Positions 27,144 to 35,479 of a DNA stretch of 64,000 nt are shown piece after piece. The notes under the pieces are model-generated. The model was not told the DNA's origin and made no database searches. It saw nothing but the letters and a program-made list of their open reading frames with translations. The stretch lies in contig NZ_CP140706.1 of assembly GCF_034555375.1 (NCBI RefSeq), positions 3,153,001-3,217,000 on the forward strand, in the 5' to 3' direction. The number at the start of each line of letters is the position of its first letter. The first letter of the stretch is position 1. This stretch comes from Pseudomonas sp. B33.4. Lineage in GTDB: Bacteria > Pseudomonadota > Gammaproteobacteria > Pseudomonadales > Pseudomonadaceae. The position numbers were made by a program, and so were the translations under genes.

Positions 27144-27574
27144 GCGTCGTACTTGACAAGATCAGGATAGTCGCTGTGGATCATATTCAGCTGGACGTCG
27201 CTGACATTGAAGAGAGTCGCGATTTTTATGCGCGAGTGTTTGGCTTCGAAGTCAAGGAGGTGGGTATTCGCGCATTTACTCGCTGGATGACGATCGGGGC
27301 CAATGAAACACTTTATTTGTGCATGCATGAGTATGCAGAAGGTCGCGGCGTAAAAAACGACGGACTGGAAATTACTCACTTCGGGATTTTGGTGGAGGAC
27401 TTTGATCGAGTATTGACGCAACTTCGCGATCATGGCGTCAAGTTACTGCCGGACTATGAAGTTCAATATCATTCTTCACGTTCCGTTTATTTTATTGACC
27501 CTAACGGTTACAAGGTCGAAATCTCCGAGAAGTACGGCGGCGGCATCGAAAGTGCCAGGTACACCTCATGCTGA
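27140..27574 (+). CDS. VOC (glyoxalase/bleomycin-resistance fold) protein
   Basis: 144 residues, a complete two-module VOC fold. VDHIQLDVADIEESRDFYARV supplies the first metal-ligand histidine. ITHFGILVEDFDRVLTQL supplies the second, and FIDPNGYKVEISE has the terminal glutamate. With these ligands it could be a metal-dependent lyase, isomerase or dioxygenase acting on the peptide, or a binding protein that sequesters the product. Its start overlaps the TPR gene by four bases and its end overlaps the next gene by seven, so the three are co-translated. Confidence 0.78.
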   Translation: MSVVLDKIRIVAVDHIQLDVADIEESRDFYARVFGFEVKEVGIRAFTRWMTIGANETLYLCMHEYAEGRGVKNDGLEITHFGILVEDFDRVLTQLRDHGVKLLPDYEVQYHSSRSVYFIDPNGYKVEISEKYGGGIESARYTSC

Positions 27575-28710
27575 GCGTTACCGCGGATCGCGCGGCACCC
27601 GGAACGGTGTATGCGCAGCACCTGCAAAGCACCTGGTACAAAAACAACCAGGCGCTGCGCAGTCACAGACCCTGGCATGAAAGCTCGCACAAGGACTGGC
27701 AGGCGCCTCCGACTTTTCAACGCACGGTGTCCTGCGACGAGAGGGTATGGAGCATTCCCGGCAGGATCGCTGATGACCGGATTCTGTTCGGCTGCTGGGA
27801 TAACAGCTTGCAGTGCGTACGCTTGAGTGACGGCGAGCCACAGTGGCGGTTTGCGACTCAGGGACCGGTCTACAGCTCGCCAGCCGTGTCGGCAGACGGC
27901 AGTTTCGTCGTGGGCTGCGAGGACCATCTGCTACGTCGCATCTCCCGTGACGGCGAATGCCTGTGGACGTTTCAGGCGCAGGGGCCGTTTCACGCCAGCC
28001 CGACCATCGACTCGGCCAGGGATATCGTCTACGCCGGCAGCTACGACCATACGCTCTACGCCGTCGATCATGCTTCGGGCACGTTGCTGTGGAAGCAATC
28101 CTTCGACGATCAGGTTGAGGACGACCTCTACAGTTCACCGGCACTGGACGGGAACGGCAATGTCATCGTCGGTACGGACAATGTGCTGATGTGCTTCAGC
28201 CCCGAAGGCGAGGAGCGCTGGAGAATCACCGAAACCAGCCGGTTTGAAGGCACTGCTGCGATCGACCATGCCTCGGGACGCGGGATCATCGGCACCGAAG
28301 TCGACGGCAAGATCATTGTCTTCAATGCTGCCGACGGCACGGTGCTGCAGCAATTTCACACCGACGGTTTCGTGGTGTCCTGCCCGAGCCTGTCGCCCGA
28401 AGGTGTGGCGTATGTCGGCAGCAATGACGGTCACGTGTACGGCATTGATCTGCACAGCCTGAAGATGTTGTGGCGGGTCAATCTCGCCTGCGAATTCCGC
28501 TACACACCCTTCACCGTGCTGCCAAGCGGCGACGCGTTGTTCGTCGGCACCGATGAGCGCTTGCACTGCCTGGCCCAACATAGCGGACAAACCTTGTGGC
28601 AACTGGAGCACGACACGGGATTTCATTCTTCGCCGTTGCTCACTGATGATGGGCACCTGGTAATTGGCTCGCACCGTAACGCTGTGCATTTTTATCAATG
28701 GATCCGCTAG
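27568..28710 (+). CDS. Cytoplasmic PQQ-type beta-propeller repeat protein
   Basis: 380 residues made of repeated blades of the PQQ-enzyme/BamB type: GEPQWRFATQGPVYSSPAVS, ECLWTFQAQGPFHASPTI, GTLLWKQSFDDQV, LKMLWRVNLACEF, QTLWQLEHDTGFHSSPLL. Most blades end in S-S-P or S-C-P. No signal peptide is present, unlike BamB and PQQ dehydrogenases, so a cytoplasmic binding or scaffold role is more likely than quinoprotein catalysis. A propeller inside a peptide-modifying operon could also be an enzyme of the cyclase or lyase sort. This is open. Confidence 0.75.
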   Translation: MLSVTADRAAPGTVYAQHLQSTWYKNNQALRSHRPWHESSHKDWQAPPTFQRTVSCDERVWSIPGRIADDRILFGCWDNSLQCVRLSDGEPQWRFATQGPVYSSPAVSADGSFVVGCEDHLLRRISRDGECLWTFQAQGPFHASPTIDSARDIVYAGSYDHTLYAVDHASGTLLWKQSFDDQVEDDLYSSPALDGNGNVIVGTDNVLMCFSPEGEERWRITETSRFEGTAAIDHASGRGIIGTEVDGKIIVFNAADGTVLQQFHTDGFVVSCPSLSPEGVAYVGSNDGHVYGIDLHSLKMLWRVNLACEFRYTPFTVLPSGDALFVGTDERLHCLAQHSGQTLWQLEHDTGFHSSPLLTDDGHLVIGSHRNAVHFYQWIR

Positions 28711-28746
28711 CGTGGATCGAACCCCGGCAGTAAACAGGAGTGTTGG

Positions 28747-29394
28747 ATGAGTCACGAACTGGAAGTCGAGACGCTCTTCGACGAGTGGGCCATCGAGGAT
28801 GGCGCGGTGGACATGGCCCGCGAGCATTGGGCGCGGGTCGAACCGGTATTGTCCGCGCTTGAACCCTCTGCAGGTCGCTACCTGGAGATCGGTCCGGGCA
28901 ACGGATATGCCCTGGAGTACATGGCCCGCTCGAAGTTTGCCAAAGGCTATTGCCGTGCCGTGGAGCTCAGTCAGGAAATGGCGCGCATGTGCAGAGCCAG
29001 AGTCCAGGACTGCCGCAATGTCGACATTGATGTCGAGAGTTTCATGAACTGGCAGCGGCCGGCGGGCATGCAGTTTGAGCTGATTTTTTCCATGGAGGTG
29101 TTCTATTACTTCGAAGACGTCACCGCCGCTATCGAAAAAGCCGCCGGCCTGCTGGCGCCCGGTGGCGAGCTGATTGTCATGGTGGACTACTACGAAGAAA
29201 GCGAAGAGTCGCAGGGATGGGAGCAAGAGCTGGAGGTCAAGCTGACACGCTGGCCACGAAGCCGATTCCTCGAAGCCTTCAAAGCGGCGGGCCTGCAAGG
29301 TGTCAGCCAAGAGGAAAAAAGTGGTGGCGTGCACGAGCATGGCGTAACGCTCTGCACCCGAGGTACAAAAGCCTCGACAGGCGTAGCCGCGTGA
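28747..29394 (+). CDS. Class I SAM-dependent methyltransferase
   Basis: 215 residues, Rossmann-fold methyltransferase. Motif I is YLEIGPGNGYALEYM, the acidic residue after strand 2 is in RAVELSQEMARMC, motif post-II is FELIFSMEVFYYFED, and motif III is LLAPGGELIVMVDYY. AGGAG lies 7 bases before the ATG. It sits 36 bases downstream of the propeller gene in the same direction. In context it may methylate the peptide or a derived intermediate; N-, O- or C-methylation cannot be told from sequence. Confidence 0.85.
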   Translation: MSHELEVETLFDEWAIEDGAVDMAREHWARVEPVLSALEPSAGRYLEIGPGNGYALEYMARSKFAKGYCRAVELSQEMARMCRARVQDCRNVDIDVESFMNWQRPAGMQFELIFSMEVFYYFEDVTAAIEKAAGLLAPGGELIVMVDYYEESEESQGWEQELEVKLTRWPRSRFLEAFKAAGLQGVSQEEKSGGVHEHGVTLCTRGTKASTGVAA

Positions 29395-29443
29395 CGCAGC
29401 GCAAAAAACCATTGCGGCAGTCGCCAGGTGTAGCGGGTGAGCC

Positions 29444-30286
29444 ATGCGCTTTGCCGGGAAGGCGCCGGTGATTTCCCATCTGGATCACGTCGTCTACCCT
29501 GTGTCGCAAGGCCTGTTCGATGAGGTCATCGGCCAGTTCACCCGTGCAGGCTTTACGGCGCATACGCGACAAGTGCGTCACGATGATGGCCGTGTCAGCG
29601 CATTCTTCCGGCTGAACGGCGGGTACCTGGAGTTCTGCTCGGGCAATCTGGAGGGGAGCGATCGAGGTTGTTCAATCTGGCTGTGTTCAACGGATCTGGT
29701 GGCACATCTGGCGTGCCTTTTGCCCTCGCAACGCGCGGCCCTGACCCTGTCGGCCAAGGCTCCGGCGGGGGAGACGGCGCCGGCCTGGCTGATCGCCAAC
29801 GTACCCGCTGGCGGTACGGACGATGTCAGTCTGTCGCTCATCGAGTATGTGCGCGGCATCGGTGGCGACCTTGCCACTCAAGTCTCGGATAACGGCTTGT
29901 TTGCGCTCGGCGGGGTGTCCTTGCTCTGTGCCCGGCCCGAGCAGGAACAACACCATTACTTCACACACCTGGATGACCGGGTCAGCATCGCAATGGAGCC
30001 GGGACGCTTGATGATCGGCCAGCAGCGTCTGGCCTTTCTTGATCGTCAGACATTACCCGACAACGCGTCGACCGCGTTGATGGCGGCGCCGTGTCTGGTG
30101 CACCTGATCACGGTTGACGTCGGTCGGACGAAGGCGATGCTGCTGGCGGCCGGTTTCAAACTGCAAGAAGTACTCGGCCTCGGCCTGTTGGCGCAATCGA
30201 GCCTGTTGCCTGCGGTTTGCCTGGTGATCGACGACGGTTTGTCTGTGCAAGCCCATCACGATCAACTGCTGGCTCGCCGTGGCTGA
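29444..30286 (+). CDS. Glyoxalase-like (VOC superfamily) domain protein
   Basis: 280 residues. The N-terminus (ISHLDHVVYPVSQGLFDEV) fits the glyoxalase-like domain group that is distant from classical VOC proteins, and a second divergent VOC-like half lies at about 175-275 (LVHLITVDVGRTKAMLLAAGF). No signal peptide. The family is poorly characterised. It is the second VOC-type protein of this operon and is not similar in sequence to the first. The ATG at 29444 has a weak GGGTGAG upstream, so the start is less certain. Confidence 0.65.
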   Translation: MRFAGKAPVISHLDHVVYPVSQGLFDEVIGQFTRAGFTAHTRQVRHDDGRVSAFFRLNGGYLEFCSGNLEGSDRGCSIWLCSTDLVAHLACLLPSQRAALTLSAKAPAGETAPAWLIANVPAGGTDDVSLSLIEYVRGIGGDLATQVSDNGLFALGGVSLLCARPEQEQHHYFTHLDDRVSIAMEPGRLMIGQQRLAFLDRQTLPDNASTALMAAPCLVHLITVDVGRTKAMLLAAGFKLQEVLGLGLLAQSSLLPAVCLVIDDGLSVQAHHDQLLARRG

Positions 30287-30367
30287 GTACGCCAACATAC
30301 AGGGATCGCCACCGCTACATGCTGGCGTGTTGACTGAAGTGAAGGATGCGGGATTTCAAGGAAAGGT

Positions 30368-31354
30368 ATGTCAAAAGCAATCGAGCTGTGTGGTATCAGC
30401 AAGGTTTACGAAGTTTACCGGGCCCGTGACGAGCAGTCGCGCAGCCTGCTGAGTTACTTTCGTCGCGAGAAGACGTACGTACCGGCTGTTACGGATGTTT
30501 CCTTCTCGATAGAGGCGGGTGAGGTGGTCGGCTTTCTCGGCGGTAATGGCGCGGGCAAGACCACCACGCTGAAAATGCTCTCGGGTATCGTGCGACCCAG
30601 CGCAGGGCACCTCTCGGTACTGGGCCATGACCCGTTCAAGCGGCGCGCGGAGTTTCTCAAGTCGATCGCGCTGGTCATGGGGCAAAAGCAGCAGTTGACC
30701 TGGGATCTGCCGGCGCTGGAGTCCTTCCATCTTCATGGTGCGCTGTACGATATTGCGCCTGTCGAATGCAGGCGCCGGATCGATGAGCTGTGCCAGTTGC
30801 TGTCCGCCGGCGACATCATTCGGCGTCCAGTCAGGAAGCTGTCGTTGGGCGAACGGATGAAATGCGAGCTCATTCTTTCGCTGCTGCATCGCCCGAGTAT
30901 CCTGTTTCTCGACGAGCCGACCATCGGCCTTGACCTGGAAATGCAGGTCGCCATTCGCAAATTCCTCCTTGAGTACAACCGCGAGTCTGGCGCCACGATC
31001 ATTCTCACCTCCCATTACATGGCGGACATCGAGGCATTGGCCAACCGCGTCATCGTGCTGGACCAAGGACGCGTGGTGTTCGATGGCGCACGTCAGGCGC
31101 TGGTCAAGGCGCACGTCAACGAACGCCAGGTCAGCCTGCGCTTTTCCTCGCAAGTCGGCAGCGACGAACTGAGCGTTTACGGCAATCTGCTCAGCCTGGA
31201 CAGTGAAAGCGCCGAGCTGCTGGTGCCTGAAGAGCAGTTCGCCGACACCGTGGCGCAACTGCTGGCGAACTTTCCGGTGACGGACATCTCGATCCAGACG
31301 CCCTCTCTGGAGCAGGCGTTTCCGCGCCTGTTGCTGCCAAAGGAGCACGCGTGA
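30368..31354 (+). CDS. ABC transporter ATP-binding subunit (ABC-2 exporter)
   Basis: 328 residues. Walker A GGNGAGKTT (58-66), signature LSLGER (158-163), Walker B ILFLDEP (178-184), and the H-loop in ILTSHYMADIEAL. The insert at the start (ARDEQSRSLLSYFRREK) and the HYMADIEALANRV end match the natA/viologen-exporter-type ATPase group that works with DUF990-like permeases. AAGGAAAGG precedes the ATG. The TGA overlaps the ATG of the first permease. Together the three genes form an exporter, the probable route out for the product. Confidence 0.9.
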   Translation: MSKAIELCGISKVYEVYRARDEQSRSLLSYFRREKTYVPAVTDVSFSIEAGEVVGFLGGNGAGKTTTLKMLSGIVRPSAGHLSVLGHDPFKRRAEFLKSIALVMGQKQQLTWDLPALESFHLHGALYDIAPVECRRRIDELCQLLSAGDIIRRPVRKLSLGERMKCELILSLLHRPSILFLDEPTIGLDLEMQVAIRKFLLEYNRESGATIILTSHYMADIEALANRVIVLDQGRVVFDGARQALVKAHVNERQVSLRFSSQVGSDELSVYGNLLSLDSESAELLVPEEQFADTVAQLLANFPVTDISIQTPSLEQAFPRLLLPKEHA

Positions 31355-32157
31355 TGGTTGCTCTGGCTTCGTGGCCCGGCATCGCCGGGCGCCTGATTCG
31401 TACAAGCGTGCTGGTGACGGTGGTCTACCGGGCGCAGTTGTTTGTCTGGTTGATCAGCGGCGTTGCACCGTTGTTCATGATGATGATCTGGTGGGAGCTG
31501 TCTCGGGACAAGGTCATCGGCGGCTATGCGCCCAGTGATTTCGTGGCGTATTTCCTCGGCATCTATCTGGTCAGACAGCTGACTGCCGTATGGGTCATCT
31601 TCGTTTTGAACGACGAAATCCGCCAAGGCACGCTGTCCGGTCGCCTGCTGAAACCGGTCGCACCCTTCTGGTTTCATGTGGCGGAGCATTTGGGACAGAT
31701 GGTGGTACGCGCACCGATCGTCATCACCGTGTTCTGTGTCGGGGCCTCGTTGTTTGTCATCGACCTGGCAGCGATCGCCTGGCGATTACCGTTATTCCTC
31801 GTCTCGCTGGTGCTGGCCTGGATCATTATTTTCCATATCTATTACTGCGTCGGCCTGCTTGCGTTCTGGATGGCCAATTCGCTGGCGCTGGATGCAATGG
31901 TCTGGTCGATGTACACGGTGCTGGGCGGCATGCTGATTCCGGTCGACCTGTTTCCCGAAGCGACCCGTCATCTGGTGGCGTTGCTGCCGTTTTCCGCCTC
32001 ACTGGATTTTCCGGTCAAGGTGTTGATCGGCAAGGCTGCCGACGGCGATCTGCTGCAGGGTTTCGCGGTGCAGCTGTTCTGGGTGGTGCTGCTGGTGGGG
32101 CTGCGCCGAAGGCTGTGGCGCCAAGGGTTGAAGCGTTTTTCGGGGGCCGGCATATGA
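31354..32157 (+). CDS. ABC-2 type exporter permease, subunit 1
   Basis: 267 residues from MVALASWPGIAGRLIR; the ATG overlaps the preceding stop (TGATG). There are about six membrane helices (e.g. LFVWLISGVAPLFMMMIW, IVITVFCVGASLFVI, LFLVSLVLAWIIIFHIYYCVG). A cytoplasmic GTLSGRLLKPV segment matches the coupling motif of the ABC-2 family (DUF990-like) permeases. Its last bases overlap the ATG of the second permease by four (ATGA). Confidence 0.85.
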   Translation: MVALASWPGIAGRLIRTSVLVTVVYRAQLFVWLISGVAPLFMMMIWWELSRDKVIGGYAPSDFVAYFLGIYLVRQLTAVWVIFVLNDEIRQGTLSGRLLKPVAPFWFHVAEHLGQMVVRAPIVITVFCVGASLFVIDLAAIAWRLPLFLVSLVLAWIIIFHIYYCVGLLAFWMANSLALDAMVWSMYTVLGGMLIPVDLFPEATRHLVALLPFSASLDFPVKVLIGKAADGDLLQGFAVQLFWVVLLVGLRRRLWRQGLKRFSGAGI

Positions 32158-32942
32158 ACCTGCGACCGTTGAAAGTGCTGCTGGCCCTGATCAGGCATTC
32201 GATGCTTGCGGAGCTGGAATTTCGTATCAATGCCGTCACCAATGCCCTGAACACGGTGGTCGGGATGCTCCTGGCGCTGTACTTCCTCGATGCCATGTTC
32301 AGCGAAGTCGGAAGTCTGGGGGGCTGGAACCTGCATCAGGTACTGGCGCTGTTCGGCGTGGCCCTGGTGCTGGAAGGTTTGCTTGAGGTCTGGCTGTTTC
32401 CCAGCCTGCACGCGCTGTCGGAGCAAGTGCGCACCGGGGATCTGGACTACATGCTGGTGCGCCCGGTCGACAGCCAGTTTCTGGTGTCATGCTCGAAAAT
32501 CAGCCTTTGGGAACTGCCTCGTGTATTGATCGGGCTTGCGGTCGTTGTGTATGCGATGCACATCGAAGGTGCGCTAGGGGTGGGCAATCTCTCGGCGTTT
32601 CTGGGGTTGATGGCGGCAGGAGTGGCGATCTTCTACTCGTTGTTTCTGATCACCTGCACCTTGTCGATCTGGTTTGTGAAGATTGGTGATGTCTGGATCA
32701 TCAGCTACACGCTCATGGAGATCGCGCGGTTTCCGGTCACGGCGTTTCCGCAGACGATCCGCATGGTCCTGACGTTTCTGGTCCCGGTGTATTTCGTTTC
32801 GAATGTCCCGGTAGCGGCGGCCATGGGCATGGTCGGCTGGCAGGAGGTCATGGGCGCGCTGCTTTTTGCCGTCGCGTTTGTTTGTCTGTCACGGGTGTTC
32901 TGGCTGTTTGCGCTGCGTTCCTACAGCAGTGCCAGCAGTTAG
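32154..32942 (+). CDS. ABC-2 type exporter permease, subunit 2
   Basis: 262 residues from MNLRPLKVLLALIRHSML. The frame is open well upstream, but that stretch overlaps permease 1, and the ATGA overlap at 32154 marks the start. About six membrane helices with the family motif GDLDYMLVRPVDSQF in the first cytoplasmic loop region, the counterpart of GTLSGRLLKPV in subunit 1. The two permeases would form a heterodimer with the ATPase at 30368. Substrate unknown; proximity to the peptide genes suggests a peptide-derived product. Confidence 0.85.
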   Translation: MNLRPLKVLLALIRHSMLAELEFRINAVTNALNTVVGMLLALYFLDAMFSEVGSLGGWNLHQVLALFGVALVLEGLLEVWLFPSLHALSEQVRTGDLDYMLVRPVDSQFLVSCSKISLWELPRVLIGLAVVVYAMHIEGALGVGNLSAFLGLMAAGVAIFYSLFLITCTLSIWFVKIGDVWIISYTLMEIARFPVTAFPQTIRMVLTFLVPVYFVSNVPVAAAMGMVGWQEVMGALLFAVAFVCLSRVFWLFALRSYSSASS

Positions 32943-33005
32943 CGCTTGAGCGGTCGCGCAACGGGATGCGCGGCAATTGCGATCGTCCACACAAGGAAGT
33001 TTTCG

Positions 33006-33806
33006 ATGAGTCGTTATTCCGGGCCTGTTTTCGACGCGCACGTGCATACCGAATTTGCGCGGGCGGACAGTCTGCAAGCTTTCAAGGCGCTGCAAGCGCG
33101 CTTCGACATCCGCGCATCCGTAACGGATTCGCATAAACCCGGTTGCGATGCCGGGCAGTTGCAGGCGCTGGGCATGACCAGGTGCGCGGTCATCGCTCAG
33201 CCTGAGTGGTCGCCAGAGTCGCTGGCGCAGGACCTGGCGCACGGTGTCTATGGGGCCATCAAAATCAATCTGGGATTCATGCATGTGCATGCTGACGATC
33301 ACAGGCTCATGCCGCTGTACACCCTGGCGCGTCAGTTTGATGTCCCGGTGCTCTTCCACAGTGGCGACACAGGCTGGCATCGCTCCAAGCTCAAGTACGC
33401 ACACCCGCTCAGCCTGGACGAGGTCATCGTCGACCATCCGGACGTGAACTTCGTTCTGGTTCACAGCGGTAACCCGTGGTTTACCGATGCCGCTGTGCTG
33501 GCCGCGAAAAACCACAACGTCTGGCTCGAACTCAGTTCGATCATCGAAGGGTCGCTGAGCGATGTTTCGCAAGCCACGCTTGGTCGGTTGATGGTCGAAC
33601 CGATCCGCTGGATGCTCGATTACACCGGCAAACCGGAGCGGTTCCTCTTCGGTTCGGGCTGGCCCAGCGTCGATTACCCTGGGTACGTGGCCGCGTGCGC
33701 CAGTGCAATCGACGAGCAGCACCACCGGCAGGTGTTCTTTGACAACGCCGCCCGGCTGTTCAAGTGGCCAGGGGAAGGGGAGCCGACATGCGACGCGCGC
33801 TCCTGA
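33006..33806 (+). CDS. Amidohydrolase family 2 (TIM-barrel metal hydrolase)
   Basis: 266 residues. The first-strand metal motif is VFDAHVHTEF, followed by a KINLGFMHVHADD segment, FHSGDTGW (strand 5), FVLVHSGNPWF (strand 6) and the terminal FGSGWPS (usual aspartate position). This is the amidohydrolase-2 family, which includes decarboxylases and hydrolases; the terminal FGSGWP differs from the common GSDxP, the acidic ligand being replaced by glycine-tryptophan. AAGGAAG precedes the ATG. It overlaps the M28 peptidase start by 19 bases. Cleaving or decarboxylating a peptide intermediate is a reasonable guess. Confidence 0.78.
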   Translation: MSRYSGPVFDAHVHTEFARADSLQAFKALQARFDIRASVTDSHKPGCDAGQLQALGMTRCAVIAQPEWSPESLAQDLAHGVYGAIKINLGFMHVHADDHRLMPLYTLARQFDVPVLFHSGDTGWHRSKLKYAHPLSLDEVIVDHPDVNFVLVHSGNPWFTDAAVLAAKNHNVWLELSSIIEGSLSDVSQATLGRLMVEPIRWMLDYTGKPERFLFGSGWPSVDYPGYVAACASAIDEQHHRQVFFDNAARLFKWPGEGEPTCDARS

Positions 33807-35371
33807 AAAAAGCCAGGCAAAAAAACGCTCGCGCTCCGGTCTTTCGCGGTTACCTGAAAAACAAGCTCCATGCGGCAGCGCTCGCCGAAAGTTGTCGGAC
33901 CTTGTCCAGCGCCCGTTTTGCCGGGCGCGGGGCAGGGGAACCCGGTGCGTGGCGAGCATCACTGTGGATTGCGCGAAAAGTACGAGCGCTAGGGTTGACG
34001 CCCTGGCAGGGCCGCCGGAGCCTGTTCCAGTCAGTCCCTCTCGGTTGCGCCACGGTGCGATCCGATGCCGAAAGCTGCCGGACGATCATTCAGGGTGATA
34101 CCCGCTACAACCTCGAACAGGACGATGAACTGCTGATCCGCTCACAGCAAACCAGGGTTTTACTCGACCACGCGCCTTTGGTCTTTGTCGGCTATGGCAT
34201 TGTCGCAGCGCAGTTCGACTGGGACGATTACGCCGGACTGGATGTTGTTGGCAAAGTGGTCGTGGTGTTGCCCAACGATCCCGGACGCAACAGCCCGGGA
34301 GGCGAACTGTTCCTCGGCCAGCGCATGAGTTACTACGGGCGCTGGGAGTACAAATACGAAGAAGCGGCCCGCCAAGGTGCGGCGGGCGTAATCATCGTCC
34401 ACACCGATGAACTGTTCGGCAGCGCGTTTCATCTGGTGCAGGACGAAATGCGCCGGCCGTTTCGCTTTCTTCCGCACGCAGTGCGCAGTCGGCTGGATTT
34501 CGAAGGGTTCTGCAGCGAACGGTTCGCACGGCGATTGTTAGCCGACGGCGGTGTTGACCTTGATGCATTCATCGCCGACCCCAGGCCAATGGCGGGACGC
34601 CCGTGCCGGCTCGATGCACACCTGCAACTGCGGCTCGATTGCGACATTGTCATCCGGCATTGCCGGAATGCGCTGGCGATGCAAAAGGGCCGACTGTTTC
34701 CCCGCCAATGTGTCCTGTTCTGCGCGCACCTGGATCACCTCGGCAAAACCGCCGACGGCAGCGGTTATTACCCGGGCGCTGTCGATAACGCGATCGGTGT
34801 GGCGGTCTTGCTTGAACTGGCCAGACGTCTGGCCGACACCACGCCGCTGCGGCGCACGGTGCTCTTTGCCTGGACGTCTGCTGAAGAGGTCGGCATGCAC
34901 GGTTCCGCACGGGTCGCACAGTTGATCCGCGAGACGGGGCTGGATGTGGTGGCGGCGCTCAACGTCGATGGTTTCGTACCGATTGGCAGAACCCGTGATC
35001 TGTTTCTGGTGGACGGCGATCAGTCCGATTTGCCCAATGCCTTTGTCAGTGCCGCCCACACCCTGGGGCGCACAATCAGTCTCGATGAAGAGCCTTCGGC
35101 GGGATACTTTTTCCGCTCTGATCAGGCGAGTTTTGCCCGGATTGATATCCCCACGGTGCAGGTGAGCACCGGCAGCGACTTGTTCAAAGGAGGCGTTGAG
35201 GAAGGCATGAAGCGGCATGATTTCTATGACTCGAATACGTACCACCACACATCCGATACGTTCAACCGCTACTGGGATTTTGCCAGCCTCATTGCCGATG
35301 TCGACGTCCTTGACGAAACCCTGCATCTGCTCGGCGATTCTTCAATGCGTCCGGCGCTGCGCAGGCGTTAA
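33788..35371 (+). CDS. M28-family metallo(amino)peptidase with PA domain, no signal peptide
   Basis: 527 residues from MRRALLKKARQKNARA; the ATG at 33788 follows GGGGAGCC. The N-terminal ARFAGRGAGEPG is usual for secreted M28B peptidases, and a PA-type insert lies at about 125-270. The two-zinc site is complete: H314 and D316 (AHLD), D333 (AVDN), E366/E367 (TSAEEVG), D394 (LNVDG) and H487 (YHHTSD). Most relatives are exported, but this one has no signal peptide and so should act in the cytoplasm. Together with the amidohydrolase it is a good candidate for trimming the 18-residue peptides from the N-terminus. Confidence 0.85.
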   Translation: MRRALLKKARQKNARAPVFRGYLKNKLHAAALAESCRTLSSARFAGRGAGEPGAWRASLWIARKVRALGLTPWQGRRSLFQSVPLGCATVRSDAESCRTIIQGDTRYNLEQDDELLIRSQQTRVLLDHAPLVFVGYGIVAAQFDWDDYAGLDVVGKVVVVLPNDPGRNSPGGELFLGQRMSYYGRWEYKYEEAARQGAAGVIIVHTDELFGSAFHLVQDEMRRPFRFLPHAVRSRLDFEGFCSERFARRLLADGGVDLDAFIADPRPMAGRPCRLDAHLQLRLDCDIVIRHCRNALAMQKGRLFPRQCVLFCAHLDHLGKTADGSGYYPGAVDNAIGVAVLLELARRLADTTPLRRTVLFAWTSAEEVGMHGSARVAQLIRETGLDVVAALNVDGFVPIGRTRDLFLVDGDQSDLPNAFVSAAHTLGRTISLDEEPSAGYFFRSDQASFARIDIPTVQVSTGSDLFKGGVEEGMKRHDFYDSNTYHHTSDTFNRYWDFASLIADVDVLDETLHLLGDSSMRPALRRR

Positions 35372-35479
35372 AGGCCGGGCTATCGACCTTGCATGCAATG
35401 ATGGCAATATGGCGGCTACTGGAGAGGTAGCATTCGGCGCGAAGCGAAGCCGGATGTCATGCGTATAGGGACGAGGAAT

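Noticed and set aside
31590..32153. Upstream extension of the second permease frame
   Set aside because: It overlaps permease 1 entirely, translates to Arg/Gly-rich nonsense, and the ATGA overlap at 32154 fits the real start.
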